Source: [Mycobacterium] crassicus
GTDB taxonomy: Bacteria; Actinomycetota; Actinomycetes; Mycobacteriales; Mycobacteriaceae
Assembly: GCF_020181615.1 (NCBI RefSeq)
Contig: NZ_CP084029.1
Span: 2,806,640 to 2,870,639 of the forward strand
Length of the DNA: 64,000 nt
Direction of reading: 5' to 3'
In this document: positions 8,288 to 18,653 of the stretch, in pieces
Numbering within the stretch: the first letter of the stretch is position 1
Layout: every line of letters starts with the position of its first letter
Program-made: the position numbers and the translations under genes
Notes under the pieces: model-generated
What the model saw: the letters and a program-made list of their open reading frames with translations, nothing else
Databases searched by the model: none
What the model was told of the DNA's origin: nothing

Positions 8288-8985
8288 GGCAGTGAGGCGA
8301 CCAACTGCTCGACCTCGACCCGGGGACCGGAGAAGAACGGGATCTCCTCCCGGGCGTGCAGGCGAGCCTCGGTGTTGCGCAGGTCGCGCATCAGATCGAC
8401 GATCTGGGCGAGTTCGGGTGCCTCGAACGCCAGCAGCCACTCGTAGTCACCGAGCGCGAAGGCCGGCACGGTGTTGGCCCGGACGTCCTTGTACGGGCGG
8501 GCGGCCATCCCGTGCTCGGCGAGCATCCGGCGACGGTCCTCCTCGGGCAGCACGTACCACTCATGTGACCGCACGAACGGATAGACGCAGATGTAGGCGC
8601 CTGCGGGCTCGCCGGCGATGAATGCCGGGACGTGGCTCTTGTTGAATTCGGCGGGCCGGTGCAGTCCCACGTTGCTCCACACCGGTGTGCAGGCCCGGCC
8701 CAACGCGGTGCGCCGGAAGCCGGCGTAGGTGGCCTGCAGATCCTCGATGCGTTCGGCGTGGCTCCAGATCATGAAGTCGGCGTCGGCGCGCAGGCCGGCG
8801 ACGTCGTAGATGCCGCGTATCACCACGCCGCGCTCTTCCTGCTGCTTCAAGAAGGTCGCCGCCTGATCTGCCGCCTCGCCGCGGGTGCCGGGGCCCTCGT
8901 CGAGCACCCCGGGACGAACCGAGAACACCGAGAACATCACGTAGCGGATGGTGGAATTCAGCTTGTCAAAATCGAGGTGCGCCAT
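8284..8985 (-). CDS. hemQ: HemQ/ChdC, coproheme decarboxylase
   Basis: A 233-residue chlorite-dismutase-family protein matching Rv2676c. In Gram-positive bacteria this enzyme carries out the last haem step, using peroxide to decarboxylate two propionates of coproheme III to give haem b. The segments [14 protein letters not shown] and [12 protein letters not shown] correspond to the conserved actinobacterial active-site tyrosine region and a histidine-containing helix; exact roles are inferred by family. The start [10 protein letters not shown] fits other mycobacterial HemQ proteins. It follows cgoX by 35 bases and overlaps the methyltransferase start, supporting a single operon. Confidence 0.9.
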   Translation of the reverse strand: MAHLDFDKLNSTIRYVMFSVFSVRPGVLDEGPGTRGEAADQAATFLKQQEERGVVIRGIYDVAGLRADADFMIWSHAERIEDLQATYAGFRRTALGRACTPVWSNVGLHRPAEFNKSHVPAFIAGEPAGAYICVYPFVRSHEWYVLPEEDRRRMLAEHGMAARPYKDVRANTVPAFALGDYEWLLAFEAPELAQIVDLMRDLRNTEARLHAREEIPFFSGPRVEVEQLVASLP

Positions 8986-9020
8986 GGCCCATATGCTGCC
9001 ATGACCCGCCCGAAAGTGCT

Positions 9021-10382
9021 CTAGGGCGCCGGGGTGGCACTGATCACGGCCGCCACCGCACGATCTGCGGCCGCGATGCACGCCGGCACCCCGATGCCGT
9101 CGAGGAAGTTGCCCGCTACGGCCACCGTCGGCGGCAGCCCCGCCCGCAGCCCGGTGGCCAGGCTCGCGTGCCCGGACCTGTATTGCGGCATCGCCGCAGC
9201 CCAGCGCTGCACCCGCACCTCGACCGGATCCACCGCGACCCCGAAGACCGCTTCCAGATCCTGCATCGCCCAGGCCACCAGTTCCCCGTCGGAGGCGCGG
9301 GTGCGGGAGTCTCCGAACCTCCCGAACGACAGCCGCAGCAACTCCAGCTTGCCGGCATAACCCCAGCTGCCCCACTTGCGCGACGTCAGGGTCATCGCCT
9401 TGGCGTTCAGTCGCTCCCCGGTGGCGACCAGCACCCCCGAGTTGTCCGGCAGCGCCGTACCGGCGGGTATGGCCATCGCCACCACCACCGACGACGCACT
9501 GACGATCCGACTGGCCGCCGCCGCGGCGGTGGGGGCGAACCCGGTGGCCAGCCGGGCCAGTACGTTGGCCGGCACGGCCATCACCACCCGATCGGCGCGG
9601 TGGAAGCCGCCCGCGGTGTCCCGCAACAGCCAACCGTCGGCGACCGGGTCGATCTGCGTCACCGCCGACTGCACCCAGCGCAGTCCACTGCTGCGCACCA
9701 AGGCGTCGATCAGCACCTGATAGCCACCGGCGATCGCACCGAACACCGGCTCGCTGCTGGTCGGCGGCAACGCGCGCCGCACCGCCTCGGTCAGGCTGGA
9801 GGCGCCGCCGTCCAGGGCGATGGCCAGGCCGGGTACCGCCGAGCGCAGTCCGATCGTGGCTGCCGAGCCCGCGTACACGCCGCCGATCAGCGGATCCACC
9901 GAGCGGGCGACCACCTGCGCACCGAACCGATCACCCACCAGCGCTCCCAGCGCGGGATCGCTGCCCGGCTCGAACGTCAGCGGCCGGGCAGGCTCACCGG
10001 CGATCCGGTCCAGGGTCTCGGTGTCGACCAGGCCGGCCATCGACTCCGGCGACGACGGGATCCCGCTGAGCGTGCCCTGTGGCAGGGAACGCAGCAGACG
10101 GCCGCTGTAGAGCAGTGGCCGCACCCCGGTGGTGGTGCGCTGCCGATCGGCCAGCCCCAGCTCCGCCAGCAGGGCGGGCACCTCGGGCCGACGGGCGACG
10201 AAGGCCTCGGCGCCCACATCCACCGGGATGCCGCCCAACATCTCGGTGCGCAGCACCCCGCCGAGCCGGTCGGCCGGTTCGAAGACGGTGATGTCCACCG
10301 CGTTGCCGAGCGTCGCGCGCAGCCGGTGGGCGGCGGCTAATCCGGAAATCCCGCCTCCGACAACGCAATACGACGCAGTCAC
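9021..10382 (-). CDS. hemY: Coproporphyrinogen III oxidase (CgoX/HemY)
   Basis: A 453-residue FAD-dependent oxidase, equivalent to Rv2677c. The N-terminal dinucleotide-binding motif is [15 protein letters not shown], and the closing FAD motif is [17 protein letters not shown] near the C-terminus. Although usually labelled protoporphyrinogen oxidase, in actinobacteria with HemQ this protein oxidises coproporphyrinogen III to coproporphyrin III. The presence of hemQ immediately downstream supports that reading. GTG 10382 is used; it overlaps the hemE stop as GTGA. The protein is soluble to peripherally membrane-bound in the family. Confidence 0.9.
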   Translation of the reverse strand: MTASYCVVGGGISGLAAAHRLRATLGNAVDITVFEPADRLGGVLRTEMLGGIPVDVGAEAFVARRPEVPALLAELGLADRQRTTTGVRPLLYSGRLLRSLPQGTLSGIPSSPESMAGLVDTETLDRIAGEPARPLTFEPGSDPALGALVGDRFGAQVVARSVDPLIGGVYAGSAATIGLRSAVPGLAIALDGGASSLTEAVRRALPPTSSEPVFGAIAGGYQVLIDALVRSSGLRWVQSAVTQIDPVADGWLLRDTAGGFHRADRVVMAVPANVLARLATGFAPTAAAAASRIVSASSVVVAMAIPAGTALPDNSGVLVATGERLNAKAMTLTSRKWGSWGYAGKLELLRLSFGRFGDSRTRASDGELVAWAMQDLEAVFGVAVDPVEVRVQRWAAAMPQYRSGHASLATGLRAGLPPTVAVAGNFLDGIGVPACIAAADRAVAAVISATPAP

Positions 10383-11428
10383 AACGAATGGACCAACGAA
10401 ACCAGATCGGTGAGAATGCCGGGGTCCGACTCGGGCAGCACACCGTGTCCGAGGTTGAACACGTGCGCGGAGGCTCCGGCCGCGATTGCGGCGCGACCGT
10501 CTTCGACGACGGCGCGAGCGGCGCGTTCCACGGCCGGCCAACCCGCCAGCACCACCGCCGGGTCCAGGTTGCCCTGCAGGGCGGTGCCCGCACCTACCCG
10601 GCCCGCGGCGTCGGTCAGCGAGGTACGCCAGTCCACCCCGACCACGGTGGCGCCGGCTTCCGCCATGGCCCCCAGCAGCTCGGCGGTCTGCACCCCGAAG
10701 TGCGTCATCGGGACGTCCCGGTCGGCCAGCGTGGCGAAGACCCGCGAACTGTGCGGCAGCACGAACCGGCGATAGTCGGCCAGCGACAGCGTCCCGGCCC
10801 AGGAGTCGAACAGCTGAATGGCGTCCACGCCGTGGTCGAGCTGCACGGTCAGAAACGCGATGGTCAAGTCGGTGAGCCGCGTCATCAGTTCATGCCAGCT
10901 GTCCGGGTCGGCCAGCATCATCGCCTTGGTGCGGGCGTGGGTCCGGCTGGGTCCACCTTCGACCAGGTAGGACGCCAGGGTGAACGGCGCACCGGCGAAA
11001 CCGATCAGCGGCACCTCGCCGAGCGCCGCCACCAGCAGCGATACCGCCTCGGCGACGGCCGCCACCTGCTGAGGTTCCAGCGGCTTCAGCGCGGCAATGT
11101 CCGATGCGCTGCGTACCGGGTCGGCGATCACCGGTCCGACGTCGGGCACAATGTCCAGATCCACCCCGGCGCCGCGCAGCGGCACCACGATGTCGGAGAA
11201 CAGGATCGCCGCGTCGACACCGTGGCGGCGGACCGGCTGCAGGGTGATCTCGCAGACCAGCTCGGGATCGAAGCAGGCCTCCATCATGCTGTGCTGTGCG
11301 CGCAGCGCCCGGTATTCCGGCAGTGACCTGCCGGCCTGCCGCATCATCCACACCGGCACGCGGTGGGGGCGCCTCCCGGAGGCGGCGTCCAGGTACGGGG
11401 AATTGGGCAGTTCACGACGGGCACTCAT
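10379..11428 (-). CDS. hemE: Uroporphyrinogen decarboxylase
   Basis: A 349-residue HemE that converts uroporphyrinogen III to coproporphyrinogen III, the common precursor for the next two genes. The signature [16 protein letters not shown] lies about residues 26-41. The catalytic-side segments [18 protein letters not shown] and [15 protein letters not shown] are intact. ATG 11428 ([15 protein letters not shown]) matches the M. tuberculosis start; an ATG at 11446 would add six residues. It heads the leftward operon hemE-cgoX-hemQ-methyltransferase, with GTGA coupling to cgoX. The enoyl-CoA hydratase gene found next to hemE in M. tuberculosis is absent here. Confidence 0.93.
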   Translation of the reverse strand: MSARRELPNSPYLDAASGRRPHRVPVWMMRQAGRSLPEYRALRAQHSMMEACFDPELVCEITLQPVRRHGVDAAILFSDIVVPLRGAGVDLDIVPDVGPVIADPVRSASDIAALKPLEPQQVAAVAEAVSLLVAALGEVPLIGFAGAPFTLASYLVEGGPSRTHARTKAMMLADPDSWHELMTRLTDLTIAFLTVQLDHGVDAIQLFDSWAGTLSLADYRRFVLPHSSRVFATLADRDVPMTHFGVQTAELLGAMAEAGATVVGVDWRTSLTDAAGRVGAGTALQGNLDPAVVLAGWPAVERAARAVVEDGRAAIAAGASAHVFNLGHGVLPESDPGILTDLVSLVHSL

Positions 11429-11693
11429 CGTGCTCAATGCTGCCATGTCGGTTTGGGCAGGCGGTACGGTGCCGGTTGATGCGGCGGTCCCGGTCTCCCC
11501 TCGCCTCCGCCGACCCTCCGGGCCAACTCCGGCGAGCCTCGCCGAACCGCCCGAGTCGGCGCGCCTGTTCACGCCGACCGGCGCCGGGGGTTAGCGTGAG
11601 AACAGGCGACCCGCGGCGTGGCGGTGCGCATCTGCACCCGGGGGTCGGCCGCTGGCGACGCGACGCACAGCGATGAGTTAAGGAGCGGCATCC
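11429..11693. other. Divergent intergenic region between hemE and the DUF3000 gene
   Basis: These 265 bases contain no supported gene. A segment around 11479-11560 starts GCGGCGGTCCC and ends GAGCCTCGCCGAACCGCC. Both ends resemble the dispersed repeat found at 27206, 37592 and 57291, but its middle differs, so membership is only tentative. A 26-codon frame from GTG 11596 ends at 11676 and looks incidental. AAGGAG at 11682-11687 is the ribosome-binding site of the next gene. Promoters for both flanking genes must lie here, but no convincing -35/-10 pair was found. Confidence 0.4.
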
Positions 11694-12275
11694 GTGACAT
11701 CAGCCGAGCCTGCCCCATTCCGCGAAGCGGTGGCGACGATGCATGCCGCGACCGTGCGGTCCGAGATCGAGTTGGGCCCGATCCGCCCGCCCCAACGGCT
11801 GGCGCCCTACAGCTATGCCCTGGGCGCTGAGGTCAAGCATCCCGAGACCGACTTCATCCCGGAGGATTCCGACGGGGATGCGTTCGGCCGGCTGATCCTG
11901 CTCTACGACCCGGACGGTACCGACGCATGGGACGGCACCATGCGGTTGGTGGCCTTCATTCAGGCCGACCTGGATCCCCAGGAGGCGATCGACCCGCTGC
12001 TGCCCGAGGTGGCCTGGAGTTGGCTGGTCGAGGCGCTGGGCTCCCGCACCGAGCACGTCACCGCACTCGGTGGCACCGTCACGGCCACCACCTCGGTGCG
12101 TTACGGCGACATCTCCGGCCCGCCCCGCGGGCACCAATTGGAGCTGCGGGCGTCTTGGACCGCGACCACTCCGGAACTGGGTGCGCACGTCCAGGCGTTC
12201 TGCGAAGTCCTCGAACACGCTGCGGGCCTGCCACCGGTCGGTATCACCGACCTCAGCTCGCGAACCCGCGTCTGA
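11694..12275 (+). CDS. DUF3000 family protein
   Basis: A 193-residue protein of the actinobacterial DUF3000 family, corresponding to Rv2680. No function is established. It has no signal peptide or membrane segment. Conserved-looking blocks are LAPYSYALGAEV, PEDSDGDAFGRLILLYDPDG and VAWSWLVEAL. GTG 11694 is preceded by AAGGAG at a good distance. The RNase D-like gene starts one base after its stop, so the two are almost certainly one operon, as in other actinobacteria. This suggests a role tied to RNA metabolism, but only by association. Confidence 0.83.
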   Translation: MTSAEPAPFREAVATMHAATVRSEIELGPIRPPQRLAPYSYALGAEVKHPETDFIPEDSDGDAFGRLILLYDPDGTDAWDGTMRLVAFIQADLDPQEAIDPLLPEVAWSWLVEALGSRTEHVTALGGTVTATTSVRYGDISGPPRGHQLELRASWTATTPELGAHVQAFCEVLEHAAGLPPVGITDLSSRTRV

Positions 12276-12276
12276 G

Positions 12277-13539
12277 ATGTCCGAGCAGAGCACCGAGCCG
12301 GCTCCCGAAACCGCTGTTGCCGAGCCCGAGCCGACTCCCCTGCCGTGTCCGGCCGACGGGGTGCCCGAGGTGTCGGTCACGCCGGCGCAGATCGGCGCGG
12401 CCGCAGACCTGTTGGCGGCTGGACGCGGGCCGTTCGCGGTGGACGCCGAGCGGGCATCCGGTTTCCGCTACTCCAATCGGGCCTATCTGATCCAGATCCG
12501 GCGTGCCGGCGCCGGCACCGTCCTTATCGACCCGGTCGGTGCCGGCGAGGATCCCGCGGCACTGCTGCGCCCGGTCGCCGAGGTCCTCGACGACGACGAA
12601 TGGATTCTGCACGCCGCCGACCAGGATCTGGCCTGCCTGGCCGATGTCGGCATGTGGCCGAAGGCCCTGTATGACACAGAGCTGGCCGGGCGACTGGCCG
12701 GTTTCGAACGGGTCAACCTGGCCGCGATGGTGCAGCGACTGTTGGGGCTGGGCCTGGCCAAGGGCCACGGGGCCGCCGACTGGTCGAAGCGCCCACTTCC
12801 GCCGGAGTGGCTCAACTACGCCGCCCTGGACGTCGAGGTACTCATCGAGTTGCGCGAGGCCATCGCCGACGTGTTGGCCGGCCAGGGTAAAACCGATTGG
12901 GCAGCACAGGAATTCAATCATCTTCGGGTCACCGATATCGTCACCTCAACCCGGCGCGACCGGTGGCGGCGCACCTCGGGAATCCACAAGGTGCGCGATC
13001 GGCGCGGCCTGGCCGCGGTCCGAGAGCTCTGGCTGCTGCGCGACCAGATCGCCCAGCGCCGCGACATCGCACCGGGCCGCATCCTGCCCGACTCGGCGAT
13101 CATCGCCGCCGCCGTGGCCAACCCCACCACCGTCGAGGAACTGACCGCCCTACCGGTGTTCACCGGGCCCAAGCAGCGCCGCAGCGCCACGACCTGGCTG
13201 GCCGCACTGGCCGCGGCCCGCGAGAACCCGGATCCGCCCGACGCCGCCGAGCCCACCTCCGGCCCACCGCCGCCGTCACGCTGGTCGCGGCGCAAGCCCG
13301 AAGCGGCCGCCCGACTGGAGGCGGCCCGCGTCGCGCTGGGGCAGCTGTCCGAACAGGTGACGGTTCCGACCGAGAACCTGCTCACCCCCGAACTGGTACG
13401 GCGGCTGTGCTGGGACTGGAACCCGGCGACACCGGATGTCACGACCGTCATCGAAGAGTTCTTGACCAACAGCGGCGCGCGCCCCTGGCAGCGTGAGTTG
13501 GCGGTGCCGGTGTTGGCCGCCGCCCTCGGCCGCGGCTAG
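12277..13539 (+). CDS. RNase D-like 3'-5' exonuclease with HRDC domain
   Basis: A 420-residue protein equivalent to Rv2681. The N-terminal DEDD exonuclease domain shows Exo I (FAVDAERASGFRYS, with Asp-x-Glu), Exo II around HAADQDLACL, and Exo III around NYAALDVEVLIELRE. An HRDC nucleic-acid-binding domain follows at about residues 225-310, including VRELWLLRDQIAQRRDIAPGR. The C-terminal part is Pro/Arg-rich and less conserved. The family trims tRNA and other RNA 3' ends. The ATG is preceded directly by the stop of the DUF3000 gene. The start at 12277 gives a charged, unstructured leader of about 35 residues, as in mycobacterial homologs. Confidence 0.85.
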   Translation: MSEQSTEPAPETAVAEPEPTPLPCPADGVPEVSVTPAQIGAAADLLAAGRGPFAVDAERASGFRYSNRAYLIQIRRAGAGTVLIDPVGAGEDPAALLRPVAEVLDDDEWILHAADQDLACLADVGMWPKALYDTELAGRLAGFERVNLAAMVQRLLGLGLAKGHGAADWSKRPLPPEWLNYAALDVEVLIELREAIADVLAGQGKTDWAAQEFNHLRVTDIVTSTRRDRWRRTSGIHKVRDRRGLAAVRELWLLRDQIAQRRDIAPGRILPDSAIIAAAVANPTTVEELTALPVFTGPKQRRSATTWLAALAAARENPDPPDAAEPTSGPPPPSRWSRRKPEAAARLEAARVALGQLSEQVTVPTENLLTPELVRRLCWDWNPATPDVTTVIEEFLTNSGARPWQRELAVPVLAAALGRG

Positions 13540-13693
13540 CCGGGTTCTCGCGGCCTGCCGCTGGGGCCGGCTGTTGCTACACTGCCGATAGAGCAGCCGT
13601 ATTCAGTGGTCGGCCAGCGCTTCTCACGTTCCGGCCACCCATGGACGCGACCCGTCAAGGACTTCCCATGGTTGATTTTCCTTGGAGGACCTC

Positions 13694-14110
13694 GTGTCAC
13701 AAGCTTTTCGCCGCATCGTCTACGTCATCAGCTACGAGCTGATCGCTGTTGCGCTCACCACCCTGGGCCTTGTCGTCCTCGGATTCCGTGGCGGCAGTTC
13801 AGGAATCGTAGCGGTGGCGGCATCCACGGTCGCGGTGGTGTGGAACTACGTGTGGACCACCCTTTTCGAGGCTTGGGAGAGGCGACAGGATTCTCAAACC
13901 CGCACGCTGCCCCGGCGGATGGTGCACGCCCTCGGCTTCGAAGGGGGGCTGGTGGTGTTGTTATTGCCGATCGTGGCCGCGACACTGCGCGTGTCACTGG
14001 TGCACGCGTTCAGTCTCGAGGTCGGCCTGCTGGCATTCTTCCTCGTCTACACGTTCGTCTTCGCGTGGCTGTTCGACAGGCTCTGGCCGCCCATCATCTC
14101 GTCGACCTAG
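13694..14110 (+). CDS. PACE-family (BTP domain) multidrug efflux protein
   Basis: A 138-residue, four-helix membrane protein made of two tandem BTP-like halves. The first half has [18 protein letters not shown], with the acidic residue at the AceI Glu15 position, then [15 protein letters not shown]. The second has [18 protein letters not shown], then [18 protein letters not shown]. These are the hallmarks of proteobacterial antimicrobial compound efflux transporters, which export biocides such as chlorhexidine or short diamines. GTG 13694 follows GGAGGA by four bases; a TTG at 13682 is less likely. Its stop overlaps the dxs stop. PACE proteins are not a standard part of this mycobacterial neighbourhood, so it may be acquired. 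Substrate is unknown. Confidence 0.82.
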   Translation: MSQAFRRIVYVISYELIAVALTTLGLVVLGFRGGSSGIVAVAASTVAVVWNYVWTTLFEAWERRQDSQTRTLPRRMVHALGFEGGLVVLLLPIVAATLRVSLVHAFSLEVGLLAFFLVYTFVFAWLFDRLWPPIISST

Positions 14111-16032
14111 TCGTGGTGTTCGTCGAGGTGCTCGCTGACCTCTTCGATGCACCTGCAACTGCCCATCGCCGCCACCCAGCCGGTGACCTGACGGGCCACG
14201 TCCTGCGCGGTCAGTCCGACCTCGGCCAGCAGCTCACCGCGGGAGGCGTGGTCGTAGAAACGTTGCGGCAGGCCGATATCGCGGCACGGTACGTCGATCT
14301 CCGCGTCCCGCAGCGCCGCCGACACCGCCGATCCGACGCCGCCGGCGACACCGTTGTCCTCGCAGGTGACCACCAGCTTGTGGGAGGACGCCAGCTCGCC
14401 GATCAGCGCGGGCACCGGCAGCACCCAGCGCGGGTCGATGACCGTCACGCCGATGCCCTGGTTGTGCAGCCGGTCGGCCACCGCCAGCGCCATCGGCGCG
14501 AAGGCACCGACCGCCACCAGCAGGACGTCCGAGGTCAGTCCGTCCGCCGGAAGCGCCAGCACGTCCACCCCGGAGCGCCGCTCGATAGCGGGAATGTCTT
14601 CGCCCACATCGCCTTTCGGGAAGCGCAGCGCCGTGGGTCCGTCATTGACATCCAGTGCCTCACCGAGTTCCTCCCGCAACCGGATGCCGTCGCGGGGCGC
14701 AGCCACCCGCATTCCCGGCACGATTCCCAGGATGGACAGATCCCACATGCCGTTGTGGCTGGCGCCGTCGGGACCGGTGACCCCGGATCGGTCCAGCACC
14801 AGGGTGACCGGCAGTTTGTGCAGCGCGACGTCCATCATCACCTGGTCGAAAGCACGGTTGAGGAAGGTCGAGTAGACCGCGACCACCGGGTGCAGGCCGC
14901 CCATCGCCAGCCCGGCCGCCGAGGTGAGCGCGTGTTGCTCGGCGATCCCGACGTCGAACATCCGATCGGCGAACCGCTGGCCGAACGCGGCCAGCCCGGT
15001 GGGCCCGGGCATCGCGGCGGTGATCGCGACGACATCGCGGCGCTTGGCGCCGTACTCGATGATCGCGTCGGAGAACACCGCCGTCCAGCCTCGTCCGGCG
15101 GTCTCGGTGGCATACCCGGTAAGCGGGTCGATCACGCCGCACGCGTGCATCTGCTCGGCCTCGTCGTTCTCGGCCGGTCCGTAGCCCTTGCCCTTGCGGG
15201 TGACCACGTGCACGATCACCGGCCCACCGAAGCCGCGGGCTCGGCGCAGCGCGGACTCCACCGCAGCCTCATCGTGGCCATCGATCGGGCCCAGGTATTT
15301 CAGTCCGAGATCGGTGAACAGCGCTTGCGGGGCCAAGGCGTCTTTGAGCCCCGCCTTGACGCTGTGGATCACCTGGTAGCCGATCTCGCCGACGACCGGC
15401 ACCCCGCGCACCGCGGTGCGACCGCGTTCCAGCAGTCGCTCGTAGGCGGGCTGCAACCGCAACGCGGCCAGGTGGTCGGCGAAGCCCCCGATGGTGGGCG
15501 CGTAGCTGCGGCCGTTGTCGTTGACCACGACCACCACCGGCCGCCGGCCGGCGGCGATGTTGTTCAACGCCTCCCAGCACATGCCGCCGGTCAGCGCTCC
15601 GTCACCGACGACGGCGACCACGTGCCGGTTGCGGTGCCCGGTCAGTTCGAAGGCCTTCGCCAGCCCGTCGGCATACGACAGTGCCGAGCTGGCGTGGCTG
15701 GACTCCACCCAGTCGTGCTCACTCTCGGCGCGAGACGGATAACCCGACAGCCCGCCCTTTTTGCGCAGGGTGTCGAAGTCGCGGCTGCGCCCGGTCAGCA
15801 TCTTGTGCACGTAGGCCTGATGGCCGGTGTCGAAGATGATCGGGTCATGCGGGGAGTCGAAGACCCGGTGCAGCGCCAGCGTGAGTTCCACCACACCCAG
15901 ATTGGGCCCCAGGTGCCCTCCGGTGGCGGCGACCTTGTGGATCAGGAACTCACGGATCTCAGCCGCCAGATCGGTCAGCTGCACCTGTGACAAGTGCTGC
16001 AGATCGGCAGGGCCGCGGATCCCCTCAAGCAT
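14107..16032 (-). CDS. dxs: 1-deoxy-D-xylulose-5-phosphate synthase
   Basis: A 641-residue Dxs, the thiamine-diphosphate enzyme that joins pyruvate and glyceraldehyde-3-phosphate in the first step of the MEP isoprenoid pathway. The TPP motif starts [15 protein letters not shown] (about residues 142-156). The pyrimidine domain shows [14 protein letters not shown]. The active-site loop is [15 protein letters not shown]. Isoprenoid precursors from this enzyme feed decaprenyl phosphate, the arabinose carrier used by AftC in this window. The gene runs convergent to the PACE gene with overlapping stops and divergent from the CBS protein gene. Confidence 0.95.
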   Translation of the reverse strand: MLEGIRGPADLQHLSQVQLTDLAAEIREFLIHKVAATGGHLGPNLGVVELTLALHRVFDSPHDPIIFDTGHQAYVHKMLTGRSRDFDTLRKKGGLSGYPSRAESEHDWVESSHASSALSYADGLAKAFELTGHRNRHVVAVVGDGALTGGMCWEALNNIAAGRRPVVVVVNDNGRSYAPTIGGFADHLAALRLQPAYERLLERGRTAVRGVPVVGEIGYQVIHSVKAGLKDALAPQALFTDLGLKYLGPIDGHDEAAVESALRRARGFGGPVIVHVVTRKGKGYGPAENDEAEQMHACGVIDPLTGYATETAGRGWTAVFSDAIIEYGAKRRDVVAITAAMPGPTGLAAFGQRFADRMFDVGIAEQHALTSAAGLAMGGLHPVVAVYSTFLNRAFDQVMMDVALHKLPVTLVLDRSGVTGPDGASHNGMWDLSILGIVPGMRVAAPRDGIRLREELGEALDVNDGPTALRFPKGDVGEDIPAIERRSGVDVLALPADGLTSDVLLVAVGAFAPMALAVADRLHNQGIGVTVIDPRWVLPVPALIGELASSHKLVVTCEDNGVAGGVGSAVSAALRDAEIDVPCRDIGLPQRFYDHASRGELLAEVGLTAQDVARQVTGWVAAMGSCRCIEEVSEHLDEHHD

Positions 16033-16080
16033 CCGGCCAGTCTACGCACGGCAGCGAATCCCCACCGTATGGTCATGGGT

Positions 16081-16524
16081 ATGCGTGCCGAGGAGATCGC
16101 CGAAGATTATCCAGTGGTGGCCGTTGATTCCGACGCGCTGGAGGCCGCAAGACTGCTGGCTGAGCACCGGCTGCCGGGACTCGTCGTGACCGACTCGGCC
16201 GGAAAGCCCTGCGCGGTGCTGCCGGCCTCCCAGGTGGTGCGCTTCATCATCCCGGGCTACATCCAGGACGACCCGTCGCTGGCGGGGGTGCTCAGCGAGA
16301 CGGTGGCCGACCGGGCCGCAGAGAAGCTACGGGGCAAAACGGTGCGCGATGTCCTCCCCGAGCACCTGCATGACATGCCGACCGCGGCGGCCACCGAGAC
16401 CCTGATCGAAGTCGCCTCCGCCATGGCCCGGTTGCGCAGCCCGCTGATCGCCGTCGTCAAGGACGGTAAGCTGCACGGCGTGATCACCGCCTCGCGACTG
16501 CTTGCCGCAGCGCTCGAAGTCTGA
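16081..16524 (+). CDS. CBS-domain protein
   Basis: A 147-residue protein from ATG 16081 made of two CBS motifs, equivalent to Rv2683. The first spans about [20 protein letters not shown] and the second about [23 protein letters not shown] pairs bind adenine nucleotides and regulate partner proteins. It ends four bases before the GTG of the ArsB/NhaD-type permease. The same linkage exists in M. tuberculosis, suggesting it senses nucleotide or ionic state for that transporter. ATG 16069 or 16075 in the same frame would add a few residues; no strong ribosome-binding site decides between them. Confidence 0.8.
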   Translation: MRAEEIAEDYPVVAVDSDALEAARLLAEHRLPGLVVTDSAGKPCAVLPASQVVRFIIPGYIQDDPSLAGVLSETVADRAAEKLRGKTVRDVLPEHLHDMPTAAATETLIEVASAMARLRSPLIAVVKDGKLHGVITASRLLAAALEV

Positions 16525-16528
16525 TCGG

Positions 16529-17818
16529 GTGACGTTTCTGGCGATCGCGGTCTTCGTGACCGCGTATGCCCTCATCGCCGCCGACCGGATCAACAAAACC
16601 CTGGTGGCGCTGACCGGTGCGGCGGCCGTAGTCATCCTGCCGATCATCGACTCCGACGACATCTTCTACTCCCACAAGACCGGGATCGACTGGGATGTCA
16701 TCTTCCTGCTGCTGGGCATGATGATCATCGTCAGCGTGTTGCGCCAGACCGGCGTGTTCGAGTACGTGGCGATCTGGTCTGCCAAGCGCGCCAAGGGTTC
16801 TCCGCTGCGCATCATGATCCTGCTGGTGTTGGTCACCGCCTTCGCCTCAGCGCTGCTGGACAACGTCACCACGGTCCTGCTGATCGCGCCGGTCACGCTG
16901 CTGGTCTGCGACCGGCTCGAGATCAACGCCGCACCGTTTCTGATGGCCGAGGTGTTCGCCTCCAACATCGGCGGCGCCGCCACCCTGGTCGGCGATCCGC
17001 CCAACATCATCATCGCCAGCCGAGCCGGATTGTCGTTCAACGCCTTCCTGCTGCACATGGCGCCGATCGTCGCCATTGTCATGATCGCGTTCATCGCATT
17101 GCTGCCCCGGCTGTTTCCGGGATCGTTCACCGTCGACGCCAACCGGGTCGCTGACGTGATGGCGCTGGAGGAGCACGAGGCGATCCGCGACCGCGGGCTG
17201 CTGATCAAGTGCTCACTGGTGCTGGCCGGGGTGTTCACCGGGTTCATCGGGCACTCAGCCCTGCACATGGCGCCGTCGCTGGTGGCGCTACTGGGCGCCG
17301 GGGTGTTGATCGTGATCTCCCGGATGGAGCGCTCGGACTACCTGTCCGGGGTCGAGTGGGAGACCCTGCTGTTCTTCGCCGGCCTGTTCGTGATGGTCGG
17401 CGCCCTGGTCAAGACCGGCGTGATCGCCGAACTGGCCAGGGCCGCCACCGAGATCACCGGCGGCAACGCGCTGTTGACCACGATGGGGATCCTGGGTGTG
17501 TCCGCACCGGTGTCCGGGATCATCGACAACATCCCCTACGTGGCCACCATGACCCCGATCGTGGCCGAGCTGAGCACCAGTCTGGGCACCGACCAGCACT
17601 CGAACGTCTTGTGGTGGGCGCTGGCGCTCGGCGCCGACTTCGGCGGCAACCTGACCGCGGTCGGGGCCAGCGCCAACGTGGTGATGCTCGGGATCGCTCG
17701 GCGCGCAGGAAATCCCATCACCTTCTGGGAGTTCACCCGCAAAGGCATCGTGGTCACCGCGGTCTCGGTGGCTCTGGCGGCGCCGTATCTGTGGTTGCGC
17801 TACTTCGTGTTCGGCTGA
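16529..17818 (+). CDS. ArsB/NhaD-type ion permease
   Basis: A 429-residue protein with about eleven membrane segments, matching the Rv2684/Rv2685 family (annotated ArsA/ArsB). The duplicated family signature is visible as [17 protein letters not shown] with [16 protein letters not shown] in the first half. The second half has [15 protein letters not shown] with [16 protein letters not shown]. These are the substrate-binding hairpins of the ion transporter superfamily. An arsenite role is only a label; sodium/proton or anion transport is as likely, and no arsR or arsC lies nearby. M. tuberculosis has two tandem copies, this window one. GTG 16529 is closely coupled to the CBS gene. Confidence 0.82.
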   Translation: MTFLAIAVFVTAYALIAADRINKTLVALTGAAAVVILPIIDSDDIFYSHKTGIDWDVIFLLLGMMIIVSVLRQTGVFEYVAIWSAKRAKGSPLRIMILLVLVTAFASALLDNVTTVLLIAPVTLLVCDRLEINAAPFLMAEVFASNIGGAATLVGDPPNIIIASRAGLSFNAFLLHMAPIVAIVMIAFIALLPRLFPGSFTVDANRVADVMALEEHEAIRDRGLLIKCSLVLAGVFTGFIGHSALHMAPSLVALLGAGVLIVISRMERSDYLSGVEWETLLFFAGLFVMVGALVKTGVIAELARAATEITGGNALLTTMGILGVSAPVSGIIDNIPYVATMTPIVAELSTSLGTDQHSNVLWWALALGADFGGNLTAVGASANVVMLGIARRAGNPITFWEFTRKGIVVTAVSVALAAPYLWLRYFVFG

Positions 17819-17837
17819 CTGGCCCCCTCCGCCCAGA

Positions 17838-17884
17838 CCGACGTTGTGCAGAAAAAGTGCGAGAAGTCGGCTGCAAATCGTCGG
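17838..17884. terminator. Imperfect inverted repeat between convergent genes
   Basis: Fourteen-base arms (17838-17851, CCGACGTTGTGCAG; 17871-17884, CTGCAAATCGTCGG) match at 11 positions and flank a 19-base loop. The element sits in the 94-bp gap between the convergent permease and ABC transporter genes, where a bidirectional terminator is expected. There is no T-tract, so the call rests on position and pairing. Confidence 0.35.
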
Positions 17885-17912
17885 TTTCGACGCCGGGTTC
17901 TAGCGGTACCCC

Positions 17913-18653
17913 TCAGGTGTTCTTGGCGATGAAGCGGCGATACAGCGGCATCGCGACGGCCAGGTTATAGACGACCCCGCCCGCCAGATACGGCCACCAG
18001 ACACCGTGATCGCCGGCCACCCAGAACGCCTTGGCCGCCCAGTACGGCGGCAGCACCCCGAACGCCAGATTCCACCCCGAGTCGACGAACCACGGTAGGC
18101 AGGGCAGTCCCGCGATCAGCATGCCCAGGCCGCGCAGCGCGGCCAGCCCCTGAATCTTGTTGTTGGCCATGGCCAGGATCAACAGCAGCGTCACCACTGC
18201 GGACAGCCCGGACAGCAGCCCGATCGGGATCAGTGAGACCACCAGGCCTGGGCGCAGAATCCCGCTGAACGACATGGTGGCGATGACATAGACGGTCGTC
18301 ACCGCCATCACGGTGACCACCCGGTAGCCGAAGAACACCGACAGCCGGACCGGGGTGACCCGCAGGGCGGTCAGCGTTCCGGCGTCGACTTCGTCGAGGA
18401 CCAGGAACGCGGCCAGGCCACCGGTGATGATGATGGATGTCAGCAGCAGGAATGCGGTGAGCACCAACGGGTAGTACGGCACCAGGTCGAACGCGTAACG
18501 CTGCGCGAGCATGGTGGTGACCCGCGGCGTCAGCACCGCCACCCCGGTGGTCCAGATCACCGGCGCCAGCACGATCATCACCAGCAGCGGGTCGCGGTAG
18601 GTGCCCCGCAGATCGTTGCGGCCGAATGCGGCCACCGCGCGCCAGTCCCTCAC
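17913..18653 (-). CDS. ABC exporter permease (Rv2686c-like)
   Basis: A 246-residue ABC-2-type permease with about six membrane segments, equivalent to Rv2686c. In M. tuberculosis the Rv2686c-Rv2688c system has been linked to fluoroquinolone efflux. Hydrophobic segments include VMIVLAPVIWTTGVAVL and YPLVLTAFLLLTSIIITGG. The short loop LVLDEVDAGTLTALRVTPV is typical of ABC-2 permeases. It starts at GTG 18653, overlapping the stop of the second permease, and is the last gene of the three-gene operon. Substrate here is unproven. Confidence 0.83.
   Translation of the reverse strand: MRDWRAVAAFGRNDLRGTYRDPLLVMIVLAPVIWTTGVAVLTPRVTTMLAQRYAFDLVPYYPLVLTAFLLLTSIIITGGLAAFLVLDEVDAGTLTALRVTPVRLSVFFGYRVVTVMAVTTVYVIATMSFSGILRPGLVVSLIPIGLLSGLSAVVTLLLILAMANNKIQGLAALRGLGMLIAGLPCLPWFVDSGWNLAFGVLPPYWAAKAFWVAGDHGVWWPYLAGGVVYNLAVAMPLYRRFIAKNT

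Noticed and set aside
11596..11676. 26-codon frame before the DUF3000 gene as a leader peptide
   Set aside because: Arg/Gly-rich, no ribosome-binding site and no sign of conservation; probably chance.
13606..15990. A 794-codon open frame antisense to dxs
   Set aside because: It is Arg/Gly/His/Gln-rich, lacks any domain, and mirrors a well-conserved Dxs protein. High GC makes such antisense frames common.
16529..17818. Arsenic resistance locus
   Set aside because: Only the permease is present. No arsR, arsC or arsM lies nearby, and the family also includes sodium/proton and anion transporters.
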